DNA from: Cryobacterium soli | GTDB lineage: Bacteria > Actinomycetota > Actinomycetes > Actinomycetales > Microbacteriaceae | Direction of reading: 5' to 3' | Assembly: GCF_003611035.1 (NCBI RefSeq) | Contig: NZ_CP030033.1 | Location: 744,001 to 808,000, forward strand | Length of the DNA stretch: 64,000 nucleotides | In this document: positions 52,626 to 62,783 of the stretch, one piece after another | Position numbering within the stretch: the first letter of the stretch is position 1 | Layout of the letters: each line of letters opens with the position of its first letter | Notes under the pieces: model-generated | Told to the model about the DNA's origin: nothing | Database searches by the model: none | The model's input: the letters and a program-made list of their open reading frames with translations, nothing else | Translations under genes and position numbers: made by a program

Positions 52626-53894
52626 TCAGGCCTGGCGGTCGGCGAGGACGTAGCCCTCTTCGCCGTGCACGACGGTGTCGATGCCGGCGATCTCGTCTTC
52701 GTTCTTGACGCGGAAGCCGACGGTCTTCTCGATCGCGAAGCCGATGACGTAGGCGAGCACGAAGGAGTAGATCAGCACGGAGAACGCGGCGATGGCCTGC
52801 ACCAGCAGCTGGGTGGCGTCACCACCGACGAAGAGGCCGGTGCCGTTGGCGAAGAAGCCCAGGTACAGGGTTCCGAGCAGACCGCCGACGAGGTGGATGC
52901 CCACGACGTCGAGCGAGTCGTCGAAGCCGAGCTTGAACTTCAGCTCGATCGCCAGGGCACAGACGGCGCCGGCGAGCAGGCCGAGCAGGATCGCCCAGAT
53001 CGGCTGCAGCGACGCACAGGCCGGGGTGATCGCGACGAGACCGGCGACGGCACCGGAGGCGGCACCGACGGAGGTCGGCTTGCCGTCCTTGATCTTCTCC
53101 ACGACGAGCCAGGCGAGCAGGGCGGCGGCCGGGGCGGCGATCGTGTTGACGAAGGCCAGCGCGGCGGTGCCATCGGCGGCGAGCTCGGAGCCGGCGTTGA
53201 AGCCGAACCAGCCGAACCAGAGCAGGCCGGCGCCGAGCAGCACGAACGGCGGGTTGTGCGGAACGCTGACGCCCTTCTGGAAGCCGACTCGTTTGCCGAG
53301 CACCAGGGCCAGGGCCAGGGCGGCCGCACCGGCGTTGATGTGCACCGCGGTTCCACCGGCGAAGTCGATGGCGCCGACGCCGAACCACTCCTGCATGCCG
53401 TAGGTGATCCAGCCGCCGTAAGCGAAGCTGCCGTCGTCGGCGAGGCCGAAGTTGAACACCCAGCTGGCCACGGGGAAGTAGACGACGGTCGCCCAGATGG
53501 TGGCGAAGATCATCCAGGAGCCGAACTTGGCCCGGTCGGCGATCGCGCCGGAGACGAGGGCCACGGTGATGATGGCGAAGGTGGCCTGGAAGGCGACGAA
53601 CGCGAGCGGCGGGTAGGCGGCGCCCTCGGGCACCTCGACCAGGCTGGACAGGCCCAGCGCCGACGAGTCGATCGACCAGGGGAAGATGAGTCCTTCAGAT
53701 CCCGGGAACGCGATCGCATAGCCGTACAGCACCCAGAGCACCCCGATGAGACCCATCGCGCCGAAGCTCAGCATCATCATGCTGATGACGCTCTTGGCTT
53801 TGACGAGTCCGCCGTAGAAGAACGCGAGTCCCGGCGTCATGAGCAAGACGAGAGCAGCACATATGAGGAGGAAAGCTGTATTACCTTGTTCCAT
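52626..53894 (-). CDS. amt: Ammonium transporter (Amt/MEP/Rh)
   Basis: Trimeric ammonium channel/transporter of 422 aa with eleven helices. The start MEQGNTAFLLICAALVLLMTPGLAFFYGGLV is the usual N-terminus. The ammonium-selectivity segments are visible: GFSFAYGG-like ADDGSFAYGG, the His pair region (IDFAGGTAVHINAGAAALALAL, H at about 169), and the second conserved His region DVVGIHLVGGLLGTL. LWFGWFGFNAGSELAADGTAALAFVNT is highly conserved. A GAGAGG ribosome site precedes the ATG. No glnB-type PII gene follows, which is unusual because amtB-glnK is a common pair. A GlnR-like motif lies upstream. Confidence 0.95.
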   Translation of the reverse strand: MEQGNTAFLLICAALVLLMTPGLAFFYGGLVKAKSVISMMMLSFGAMGLIGVLWVLYGYAIAFPGSEGLIFPWSIDSSALGLSSLVEVPEGAAYPPLAFVAFQATFAIITVALVSGAIADRAKFGSWMIFATIWATVVYFPVASWVFNFGLADDGSFAYGGWITYGMQEWFGVGAIDFAGGTAVHINAGAAALALALVLGKRVGFQKGVSVPHNPPFVLLGAGLLWFGWFGFNAGSELAADGTAALAFVNTIAAPAAALLAWLVVEKIKDGKPTSVGAASGAVAGLVAITPACASLQPIWAILLGLLAGAVCALAIELKFKLGFDDSLDVVGIHLVGGLLGTLYLGFFANGTGLFVGGDATQLLVQAIAAFSVLIYSFVLAYVIGFAIEKTVGFRVKNEDEIAGIDTVVHGEEGYVLADRQA

Positions 53895-53961
53895 TTCGAA
53901 GGACCTCTCTGCAAGAGACGCTGGGCGTAGCGTCGGATACGCCACAGTTTGGTCCGCGTTC

Positions 53962-53999
53962 GTTTCGTCTGACAGATCGATATGTTTCCGGGTTGTTTC
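53962..53999 (-). promoter_or_regulatory. GlnR-like repeat upstream of amt
   Basis: On the minus strand, GAAAC copies lie at 53999-53995, 53988-53984 and 53966-53962; the first two are spaced n6 and the third lies two 11-base turns further on. The GlnR consensus is gTnAC-n6-GaAAC, so the first pair matches as GAAAC-n6-GAAAC (4/5 and 5/5). It is about 70-105 bases upstream of the amt ATG. GlnR control of amt is well known in actinobacteria, but the site is inferred by eye. Confidence 0.4.
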
Positions 54000-54053
54000 G
54001 AGATCACCCTGGTTTGTAAACAACATGTGACGCCACCCGGGAGACGGCCAGCC

Positions 54054-54059
54054 TAGGCT
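54054..54059 (+). promoter_or_regulatory. TAGGCT -10 hexamer upstream of the repair gene
   Basis: TAGGCT lies 31 bases before the ATG at 54091. This gene has a proper GAGAGGGGAG ribosome site, so TAGGCT would give a normal leader of about 25 bases. The same hexamer sits 6 bases before four other start codons in this window. Confidence 0.45.
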
Positions 54060-54090
54060 GGATTGCACACGCGAGAGAGGGGAGACAGCG

Positions 54091-54786
54091 ATGGCTCCGA
54101 CTACAGCCGACACGACCGTGACCCACACGCTCGGTGCGGTGCTGGCCGAATTGGCTGAGCTCGAGGACCCGCGGGTCCGCGCGGTGAACGTCACCCACGG
54201 TGACGACCACGGGGTGAATCTGACCCGGTTGCGCGCGGTCGCCAAACGCCTGAAGACCCAGCCCGACCTCGCCCGAGAGCAGTGGGCGACCGGAGACACC
54301 GCCGCGCGACTGCTGGCCCTGCTGATCTGCCGCCCGAAGGCATTCGAGGCGGGCGAGCTGGACGCCATGCTCCGCAGCGCGGGCACACCGAAGGTGCAGG
54401 ACTGGCTGGTGAACTACGTCGTGAAGAAGAACCCGCACGTGGAGGACCTGCGAGTGCTCTGGTTCGACGACATCGACCCCGTCGTCGCCAGCGCGGGCTG
54501 GGCGTTGACCACCGATCGGGTGGCCAAGAAGCCGCACGGTCTAGACCTGCCGGGGTTGCTCGCTCGGATCGAGACCGAGATGCGACAGGCGCCGGCCCGG
54601 CTGCAGTGGGCCATGAACCATTGCCTGGCCCAGATCGGGATCGAGCACGCCGAGTACCGGGCCCGGGCCCTCGCCATCGGCGAACGCCTTCAGGTGCTCA
54701 AGGACTACCCGACTCCCCCGGGCTGCACCTCGCCGTACGCGCCCGCCTGGATCACCGAAATGGTCAGCCGGCAGCAGCCCCGGTAG
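54091..54786 (+). CDS. DNA alkylation repair protein (AlkD-like HEAT repeats)
   Basis: All-helical protein of 231 aa, resembling the AlkD/AlkC-type DNA glycosylase family (PF08713) that removes alkylated bases with HEAT-like repeats. Landmarks are NLTRLRAVAKRLK (47-59, where Arg contacts the backbone), PDLAREQWATGDTAARLLALLICRPK and LWFDDIDPVVASAGWALTTDRV. Aromatic residues such as W in LVNYVVKKNP and GWALTT are conserved. The GAGAGGGGAG ribosome site is strong. It is followed by GerW 75 bases on, and may be a separate transcript because GerW has its own -10. Confidence 0.82.
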   Translation: MAPTTADTTVTHTLGAVLAELAELEDPRVRAVNVTHGDDHGVNLTRLRAVAKRLKTQPDLAREQWATGDTAARLLALLICRPKAFEAGELDAMLRSAGTPKVQDWLVNYVVKKNPHVEDLRVLWFDDIDPVVASAGWALTTDRVAKKPHGLDLPGLLARIETEMRQAPARLQWAMNHCLAQIGIEHAEYRARALAIGERLQVLKDYPTPPGCTSPYAPAWITEMVSRQQPR

Positions 54787-54860
54787 CCTCGTCGCCCGGC
54801 GGGGAGCGGATGCCGAATGGCCCGTAGCCAGCCGCGGCGAACGGGCGTACCGTTCGGGCC

Positions 54861-55238
54861 ATGGCGAACCTCATCGAGAAAATGGCGGAATCGGTGCCCT
54901 CCTGGGGCGCGAAGCTGGCGTACGGCGAGAAGACCACGGTGGGCGGGCACGATCTGGTGCCCGTCGCGCTGGTCGGTTTCGGTTTTGGCGCCGGCGAGGG
55001 CTCCAGCGAAATGCCTGAGGGCGGCATTGGCCCGGCGGGGATGAGCGTCGGCGAGGGCCGGGGCGGCGGAGGCGGCGGCTACGCGGTGCCGATCGGTGCG
55101 TATGTCAGCGGACGGAACGGGCTGATGTTCCGGCCCAACCTGATCGCCCTGCTGGTGGTGGCCGTGCCCGTGGTGTCCGCGGGCGGGCTGGCGCTGGCCC
55201 AGATCATCCGCGCGTTGCGCGGCGTCACCCCGAGCTGA
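54861..55238 (+). CDS. GerW (YtfJ) family protein
   Basis: Small protein of 125 aa with the GerW/YtfJ domain: VGGHDLVPVALVGFGFGAGEG (residues 27-47), a Gly-rich run (GEGRGGGGGGYAVPIGAYV), and RNGLMFRPN, followed by a hydrophobic segment (LIALLVVAVPVVSAGGLALAQII, about 93-115), so it may be membrane-tethered. In Bacillus YtfJ acts in spore germination; this organism's genes give no sign of sporulation, so another role is likely. TACCGT lies 7 bases before the ATG with no ribosome site. It is 12 bases upstream of DUF4342. Confidence 0.85.
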   Translation: MANLIEKMAESVPSWGAKLAYGEKTTVGGHDLVPVALVGFGFGAGEGSSEMPEGGIGPAGMSVGEGRGGGGGGYAVPIGAYVSGRNGLMFRPNLIALLVVAVPVVSAGGLALAQIIRALRGVTPS

Positions 55239-55250
55239 GACGAGGCCACC

Positions 55251-55634
55251 ATGACCGACAACAAGACGCGCTACGAAGAGTTCAAGATCTCCGGGGACGA
55301 CCTCCTCACCAAGGTGCGTGAGCTCATCCACGAAGGAAACGTGCGCCGGGTGTTCCTCAAGAACGACAACGGTGAGACCATCCTGGAGATCCCCCTCACC
55401 GCCGGCCTGGCCGTCACCGTGATCACGGCCGCGTTCTCGCCCGTTCTGGTCGCCGTCGGCGCTATCGCCGCCCTGCTCGCCCAGGTGACCGTCGGCGTCG
55501 AACGTCCCGCGACCGCCACCGACCAGACCGACGCCGAGCCACCGGCCGGCGACGAACCTGCACACGGAGACCCCGCCGTCGGAGACCGTGCCGGCGGAGA
55601 CGACGGCCGATCGGACATCCCGAACGTCCCGTGA
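55251..55634 (+). CDS. DUF4342 domain-containing protein
   Basis: A 127-aa protein with the DUF4342 domain: YEEFKISGDDLLTKVRELIHEGNVRRVFLKNDNGETILEIPLTAGLAVTVITAAF (8-62), a helical start followed by two beta strands and a hydrophobic segment (VLVAVGAIAALLAQVTV). The tail (about 40 residues) is Asp/Pro/Ala-rich and disordered. The family is often tied to membrane-associated stress functions but is uncharacterised. It lies 12 bases downstream of GerW, and both encode a soluble domain followed by one hydrophobic stretch, so they may work as a membrane pair. Confidence 0.85.
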   Translation: MTDNKTRYEEFKISGDDLLTKVRELIHEGNVRRVFLKNDNGETILEIPLTAGLAVTVITAAFSPVLVAVGAIAALLAQVTVGVERPATATDQTDAEPPAGDEPAHGDPAVGDRAGGDDGRSDIPNVP

Positions 55635-55673
55635 CCTCGCTTGGCCGCCACCGGATGCCCGCGCGCCCGCGGG

Positions 55674-57386
<1,713 letters not shown>

Positions 57387-57389
57387 CCG

Positions 57390-57935
57390 TCAGTCCTGGG
57401 CCAGGATCGAGTAAATCCGCCGACGTGCTTCGTCGATAGCGGCCACGGCCTGCTTGATCTGCTCCGGCGAACCGGTGCGGCCCACCTGCGCGGCCGCCTG
57501 GGCCAGCTCGATCCCGGCCTTGGGCAGTGCGGTGAACTTGGCGTCTTCGGTCGCGCTCTCCGGCGCCCACGGCGTCGATCCGGCCGAACCGGCGACCTCC
57601 TCCCGGCCCGCGTCGGTGAGGGAGTAGGTCTTGCGACCGTTCGACTCTTCGGCGCTGATGAGCCCTTCGTCGGCCAGCAGCTGCAACGTCGGGTAGACGG
57701 AGCCGGCGCTGGGCTTCCAGGTGCCGCCGCTGCGCTCCTCAATCTCGTGGATGATCTGGTAACCGTGCATCGGCTGCTCGGCGAGCAGGCTGAGTACCGC
57801 TTCGCGCACGTCGCCGCGTCCCATGCGGGTGCCCACGCGCTTCTCGAACTTGGAGCGCAGCTGCTCCATCGCCTGCCACATGCCATCGGCATTCATGCCG
57901 GCGCCGAACCCACTGCTGGGAAAGGAAGTGCCCAT
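57390..57935 (-). CDS. PadR family transcriptional regulator
   Basis: Winged-helix repressor of 181 aa: a Gly-rich start (GTSFPSSGFGAGM), a helical linker, then the winged helix MGRGDVREAVLSLLAEQPMHGYQIIHEIEERSGGTWKPSAGSVYPTLQLLADEGLI (about 38-95) and wing SNGRKTYSLTDAG. The AAQVGRTGSPEQIKQAVAAIDEARRRIYSILA end forms the dimer helix. It resembles the PadR at 4609-5235 in its wing and C-terminal motif. Its GAAGGAGATC ribosome site is strong, and its leader holds the same 18-base element as that gene. It precedes the UbiB kinase in a two-gene operon. Confidence 0.91.
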   Translation of the reverse strand: MGTSFPSSGFGAGMNADGMWQAMEQLRSKFEKRVGTRMGRGDVREAVLSLLAEQPMHGYQIIHEIEERSGGTWKPSAGSVYPTLQLLADEGLISAEESNGRKTYSLTDAGREEVAGSAGSTPWAPESATEDAKFTALPKAGIELAQAAAQVGRTGSPEQIKQAVAAIDEARRRIYSILAQD

Positions 57936-57959
57936 GATGATCTCCTTCGTGAATCGCTA

Positions 57960-57977
57960 ACGATACTCAACGATATA
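57960..57977 (-). promoter_or_regulatory. Putative PadR operator, second copy
   Basis: ACGATACTCAACGATATA (plus strand) is identical over 18 bases to the element at 5296-5313, and in both places it lies upstream of a PadR gene. Here it covers the region of the -10 (minus strand GACTATATCG) about 25 bases before the ATG. Sharing of such a long exact match in GC-rich DNA, at a 52-kb distance, argues for a common repressor. Confidence 0.65.
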
Positions 57978-58066
57978 GTCTGGCGGGGCCGATCGACAGG
58001 GCAAAAGAGGCCCAGGGCCGGACTCTCAGCGAACTCCCGCTATCGCCTGGAAACTAGGATGAGCGG

Positions 58067-58690
58067 ATGCAGTTTTCCCTCTGGGTGGCCCTGGTAGGCG
58101 CGGGCACCCTGATCAGTTTCACGCCGGGTGCCGGGGCCATCAACACCATGAGCAACGCCCTCAACGCGGGCTTCCGCCGGTCTATCTGGGGCATCCTCGG
58201 CCAGCAGGCCGCATTGCTCATCCACATCGTGATCGTGGCGCTGGGTGTCGGACTGCTCGTGGCCGGTTCGCCGATCGCGTTCAACGTCATCCGCTACGCG
58301 GGGGCCGCCTACCTCGTCTATCTGGGTATCCGGCAGTTCCTGGCCACACCCGACCTCGACGCCGAGCAGGTGCGCTCCCTCAGCCATGAGCCGCGCTGGT
58401 CGATGTTCCGCCGCGGGCTCTGGGTCAACATGCTCAATCCCAAGGCCATCGTGTTCTTCCTCGCGTTCTTGCCCCAGTTCATCCGGGCCGACCGGCCCCT
58501 TCCGGCCCAGTACCTGATCGTGGCCGCCACGGTCGTCGTGATCGACATTCTGGTGATGTGGTTCTTCTTCGCCGGCACGGCGCGCTCCTTCCAGCGCTTC
58601 ACCCGCGACGCCCGGGGGCAGCAGGTGCTGAACCGGGTCTTCGGAGTGCTCTTCGTGGCCGTCGGCGTGCTGCTCGCGGTCATCCACTAA
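58067..58690 (+). CDS. LysE family amino-acid exporter
   Basis: Membrane exporter of the RhtB/LysE family, 207 aa with about six helices. Hallmarks are LISFTPGAGAINTMSNALNAGFRRSIWGILGQQAAL (residues 15-50, with the conserved P-G-A motif) and the NPKAIVFFLAFLPQFI motif around residue 125. The substrate could be an amino acid or a homoserine lactone-like compound. TAGGAT lies 6 bases before the ATG and there is no ribosome site, so the mRNA is probably leaderless. Confidence 0.92.
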   Translation: MQFSLWVALVGAGTLISFTPGAGAINTMSNALNAGFRRSIWGILGQQAALLIHIVIVALGVGLLVAGSPIAFNVIRYAGAAYLVYLGIRQFLATPDLDAEQVRSLSHEPRWSMFRRGLWVNMLNPKAIVFFLAFLPQFIRADRPLPAQYLIVAATVVVIDILVMWFFFAGTARSFQRFTRDARGQQVLNRVFGVLFVAVGVLLAVIH

Positions 58691-58800
58691 GCCCCCGGAC
58701 GTTTCGCACCGCCGCTGGGGTGAGCAGATGGGGTGGGGACCCGTCTTCGTGGCGTCGGCGCTGGCGCTCGCGCACTCCCCACCGAGCCGCGCAGGAATAA

Positions 58801-58833
58801 GAGGTCGCTCCTGAGAATCTCAGGAGCGACCTC
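58801..58833. terminator. Strong bidirectional terminator, LysE / GH38
   Basis: A perfect 16-base inverted repeat (58801-58816 and 58818-58833) around one base; realistically a 14-bp stem with a 5-base loop. It lies between the convergent LysE and GH38 genes, with CCTTTC to the right. Confidence 0.8.
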
Positions 58834-58882
58834 CTTTCGGCCTGACCAGCGCAAGCGGTATTCGCCGCGCCTCCCGGGCCCT

Positions 58883-61800
58883 CTAGCCCTCGACGCGGCG
58901 GGATACCCGCAGGGTGACGATCTGGAACGCCCGGAGGCTCAACTGCACCGCGTCGTCCGCTGACTCCGTGACCGCGACGAATTCGACGGCGCGCTCGAGG
59001 AGGTCGGTCTCCACGATGCGCTCCACGGGGAATCCGAACCGCACGGAGCCTGTGGCCCGGGAGCCGCGCGCCTCGTAGAGGCGCACGATCACGTCACCCG
59101 ACCGGTCCTCGGCCAGCTTCACGGCCTCGATCACGATCGACGCCGCCGTGCTCGTCACCACGGGTGCCACGGCCGCTCCCGAAATCTCCCGGAGAGGCAG
59201 ATTGACGCGATAGCCCTGCTCGGCAGCACCGATGACATCGGGCGTGATACCGATCGAGGTGCGCAGCACGTGCACCCCCTGGTCGGCGGTGGGGTCGGGG
59301 AACGTCGGCGCCCGCAGTAGCGACTCACGCACCGTGGTCGTGGTTCCACCACCGGCACGGGTGCGCCGGCCGATGTCGTGGCCGTAGGTCGAGTCGTTGG
59401 CCACGGCTACTCCGAAGCCCGGCTCGCCCACGAACACCCATCGGTGGGCGCAGGTCTCGAAGCGGGCGGCATCCCACGAAGTGTTCACGTGAGTGGGCCG
59501 GTAGATGTGGCCGAACTGAATCTCGGATGCTGCCCGGTCGGCATGCACATCCAGGGGGAAGGCCAGCTTGAGCAGCTTCTGCCGCTCGTGCCAATCGACC
59601 GTCGTGACGATGTCCAGCGTCGCCTGATCGCCCAGCAGGGTGAGGTCCTGAGAGACCGTCGAGGACCCGAAGCTGCGGGTCACCCGCACAGTCGCACGTC
59701 CGTGTTCCTGCGAAGCCAGGACCACCGAGTCGGCCTCGAGCAGTTCCGCGCCGGTGCGCTGGTAGTGCTCGTCGAGGTCCCAGGCGTCCCACTGGGTCGG
59801 GGTATCCCGGAACAGCTGCAGAACGTTGCCCGGTTCGCCGGCCGGGACGGCCTCGCGCCCCGTGCTGAGATCCACCAGCGACGTGAGCAGCCCCCGGGCG
59901 TCGATGACGACCCGCACGGTCTCGTTTTCGAGCACGAATCCGCCGTCCCGCGCCTCAGCGCGTAGCGGCGCTGGTTCGCTGCGGGGCGCCGCGGAGAGCG
60001 CGGGCACCCCCGACACGGCAAACGGCGAGGCGTTGAACACAACTCTTTCCGGTGCACCCGGCCCCGCCAGCGTGGCGAGTGCCTGGGAAATCACGTCTTC
60101 GAGCTCCACGCGGACCGCTTCAAAGGACGCCTCGGCGACCTGGTGCACCCAGGCGATGGAGCTGCCCGGCAGGATGTCGTGGAACTGGTTCAGCAGCACG
60201 GTCTGCCAGGCTGCCTCGATGCGCTCATAGGGGTAGACCGCGCCGGCGCGAAGAGTCGCTGCGGTCGCCCACAGTTCGGCTTCGCGCAGCAGGTGCTCAC
60301 TGCGCCGGTTGCCCGACTTGGTTTTTGCCTGCGACGTGTACGTGCCCCGGTGGAACTCGAGGTAGAGCTCACCCGACCAGACCGGCGGCTGGGGGTAAGA
60401 CGCTTCGGCCTCCTCGAAGAACGCTCGTGGGGAGGCGATACGCACGCTCGGTGAGCCCTCCAACGATTCGGTGCGCTTCGCGGCGGCGAGCATCTCACGT
60501 GTTGGTCCTCCCCCGCCATCGCCATACCCGAAGGGCACCAGCGACACGTTCGACGCGCCCTTTTCGGAGTACTGGCGCTGGGCGCGGGCCAATTCCTCGC
60601 CCGAAAGCAGGGAGTTGTAGGTATCCACCGGCGGGAAGTGGGTGAACACCCGGGTGCCGTCGATGCCTTCCCAGTTGAAGGTGTGGTGCGGCATGGTGTT
60701 GGTTTCGTTCCAACTGATCTTCTGGGTGAGGAAGTACTTGGACCCTGCGGCGGTCACGATCTGAGGGAAGGCGGCCGTGTAGCCGAACGAGTCGGGCAGC
60801 CACACCTCGAGGGGTTCCACCCCGAACTCCCGCATGAAGAAGGATTTTCCGGCCACCAGCTGCCGGGCCAGAGCTTCACCGCCGGGCATATTGGTGTCTG
60901 ATTCCACCCACATCCCACCGACCGGCACGAACCGGCCCTCGATCGCGCGTTCGCGGATGCGCTCGAACAACTGCGGGTAGTGCTCCTTCATCCAGGCGTA
61001 CTGCTGGGCGGACGAGCAGGCGAAGATGAAGTTCGGGTCTTCGTCCATGAGGTGCAGAACGTTCGAGAACGTTCGGGCGCATTTACGCACGGTTTCCCGC
61101 ACCGGCCACAGCCAGGCCGAGTCGATGTGCGCGTGGCCCACGGCCACCACACGGTGGGCACTGGCATACGCCGGCAGGGCCAGAATCGGTGCAAGGATGG
61201 CGCGGCCCAGGTGCGCGGTTCCGCTCACGTCATCGGGGTCCATCGCATCGGTCACTGCTTCGAGCGCTCGCATGATCTCCGCGGTGCGGGGCAGGTCGGC
61301 GCTCAGCTCTTCCATCAGGCCGACAAGAGTCCAGATGTCCCGATCCAGCTGCCAGACCTGACTGTCCAGCAGGGCCACATCCATTCGGCGGAGCCGGTAT
61401 ATCGGATCGGTTCCCGCGGTGGCCTTGTCCCCCACGGCGGTGGGCTGGAAAGTCCAGTCGCTGCCGACGTCGGGGTTGGAGGCGGCCTCGACGTAGACGT
61501 CGACGACGCCGCCGGGCCCGACCTGGAGGGGCACGTAGTTGTTGAAGGGCTCCACGGCCTTCACAATGCGCCCCTCAGGGTCGTAGACGAGACCTTCAGC
61601 CTGGAATCCGGCCTGGCCAGAGAGGAAACCCAGGTCGACGAGGAGCTCGGTACGGGTGTCCAGGTGGGCGAACCGTGACCAGTCGTCGGGTACGACCCCG
61701 GTCACATGGAACCAGGTGGTTCCCCACGGCTTGCCCCACGGTGAACCGATGGCGAACGGGGTGAACTCGTGCTCGACGGCATCGGCGAAAGGCACGGGTT

Positions 61801-61921
61801 CGTCGGGAACTTCCCAGGCCGTGATCGTGAGCGGGGTGGAGGTGCAGTAGAGCGCGGGGGTGACCCGTTCGCTGACGAATCGACGGATGCGGGCCCGGAC
61901 GAGAGTGGTGGTGTCGTGCAT
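58883..61921 (-). CDS. Alpha-mannosidase, glycoside hydrolase family 38
   Basis: Large retaining glycosidase of 1012 aa with the GH38 catalytic domain in its N-terminal half. The zinc-binding motif is VGHAHIDSAWLWPV (H and D about residues 262-266) and the nucleophile is the Asp of WVESDTNMPGGE (about 340). The remaining two-thirds hold the helical and beta-sandwich domains (NPFAVSGVP, then GREAVPAGEPGNVLQLF). It lacks a signal peptide, so it acts on imported manno-oligosaccharides. AAGGAG supports the ATG start. It is the last gene of an operon with ABC permeases and a solute-binding protein. Confidence 0.95.
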   Translation of the reverse strand: MHDTTTLVRARIRRFVSERVTPALYCTSTPLTITAWEVPDEPVPFADAVEHEFTPFAIGSPWGKPWGTTWFHVTGVVPDDWSRFAHLDTRTELLVDLGFLSGQAGFQAEGLVYDPEGRIVKAVEPFNNYVPLQVGPGGVVDVYVEAASNPDVGSDWTFQPTAVGDKATAGTDPIYRLRRMDVALLDSQVWQLDRDIWTLVGLMEELSADLPRTAEIMRALEAVTDAMDPDDVSGTAHLGRAILAPILALPAYASAHRVVAVGHAHIDSAWLWPVRETVRKCARTFSNVLHLMDEDPNFIFACSSAQQYAWMKEHYPQLFERIRERAIEGRFVPVGGMWVESDTNMPGGEALARQLVAGKSFFMREFGVEPLEVWLPDSFGYTAAFPQIVTAAGSKYFLTQKISWNETNTMPHHTFNWEGIDGTRVFTHFPPVDTYNSLLSGEELARAQRQYSEKGASNVSLVPFGYGDGGGGPTREMLAAAKRTESLEGSPSVRIASPRAFFEEAEASYPQPPVWSGELYLEFHRGTYTSQAKTKSGNRRSEHLLREAELWATAATLRAGAVYPYERIEAAWQTVLLNQFHDILPGSSIAWVHQVAEASFEAVRVELEDVISQALATLAGPGAPERVVFNASPFAVSGVPALSAAPRSEPAPLRAEARDGGFVLENETVRVVIDARGLLTSLVDLSTGREAVPAGEPGNVLQLFRDTPTQWDAWDLDEHYQRTGAELLEADSVVLASQEHGRATVRVTRSFGSSTVSQDLTLLGDQATLDIVTTVDWHERQKLLKLAFPLDVHADRAASEIQFGHIYRPTHVNTSWDAARFETCAHRWVFVGEPGFGVAVANDSTYGHDIGRRTRAGGGTTTTVRESLLRAPTFPDPTADQGVHVLRTSIGITPDVIGAAEQGYRVNLPLREISGAAVAPVVTSTAASIVIEAVKLAEDRSGDVIVRLYEARGSRATGSVRFGFPVERIVETDLLERAVEFVAVTESADDAVQLSLRAFQIVTLRVSRRVEG

Positions 61922-61945
61922 GGTGGTGCTCCTTGCTTGGCGGGG

Positions 61946-62782
61946 TCAGCCCTTGATGGCACCGGCCATGGCCGATGAACCACCGAGAACACGCGATACG
62001 AAGACGTACAGCGTGATGACCGGAAGGGAATAGAGAAGGGAAAACGCGGCCAGCTGTCCGTAGGCGACCGTGCCGTACTGCCCGAAGAACGAGAAAATGC
62101 TCACGGCCGCCGGAAGCTTGTCGGGTGAAAGCAGCAGCACGAAGGGCACGAAGAAATTGCCCCAGGCGCCGATGAACACGAAAATGAACACCACGGCCAG
62201 GCCAGGCCGCATGAGCGGAATCACGATCCGGGTCAGGGTGGTCAACATCGACGCACCGTCCATCCAGGCGGCCTCCTCGAGGCTCACCGGCACGCTGTCC
62301 ATGAAGTTCTTGGTCATGTAGATCGCGATCGGCAGGCTCGTCGCCGCGAGGAACAAGGTCGTTCCGGGCAGCGAGTCGATGAGGTTGAACGCCACGAACA
62401 GCGCATAAACGGGAACCATCATGGCCGTGATCGGCAGGCAGGTGCCGAACAGCACGCCATAGAGGAAAGGCTTGTTCACCCGCATCTTGTAACGCGACAG
62501 CGGGTACGCAGCCAGCACGGCAACCGTCACCGTGATCACAGCGCAGCCACCGGCGAGGAACAGGCTGTTCAGCAACGGGATGAACGCCGTCTCCGGTGTC
62601 ATCACATCGGTGAAATTCTGCAACGAGAACGTCTCCGGCAGCTTGATCGACAGGGTCGCCCGGGTATCCACGGAGGCGAGGACCAGCCAGATCAGCGGCA
62701 GCGCGAAAGCGAGGGTGACGAGCAACAGAACCCCGTTGGAGGCGGTCCTCATGACACGCCTGCTCGGTGAGGTCATCCCCAT
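61946..62782 (-). CDS. Carbohydrate ABC transporter permease (second, MalG-type)
   Basis: Inner-membrane permease of 278 aa, six helices, of the binding-protein-dependent type. The EAA loop is EEAAWMDGASMLTTLTRIVIPLMRPGL (about residue 170-196). It is probably the MalG-like partner of the upstream permease. ATG 62782 comes one base after that gene's stop, with GGAGG inside the end of it as the ribosome site. The open frame upstream to 62947 is overlap noise. Acts with an ATPase not seen in the window (possibly a shared MsmK-type protein). Confidence 0.93.
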   Translation of the reverse strand: MGMTSPSRRVMRTASNGVLLLVTLAFALPLIWLVLASVDTRATLSIKLPETFSLQNFTDVMTPETAFIPLLNSLFLAGGCAVITVTVAVLAAYPLSRYKMRVNKPFLYGVLFGTCLPITAMMVPVYALFVAFNLIDSLPGTTLFLAATSLPIAIYMTKNFMDSVPVSLEEAAWMDGASMLTTLTRIVIPLMRPGLAVVFIFVFIGAWGNFFVPFVLLLSPDKLPAAVSIFSFFGQYGTVAYGQLAAFSLLYSLPVITLYVFVSRVLGGSSAMAGAIKG

Positions 62783-62783
62783 A

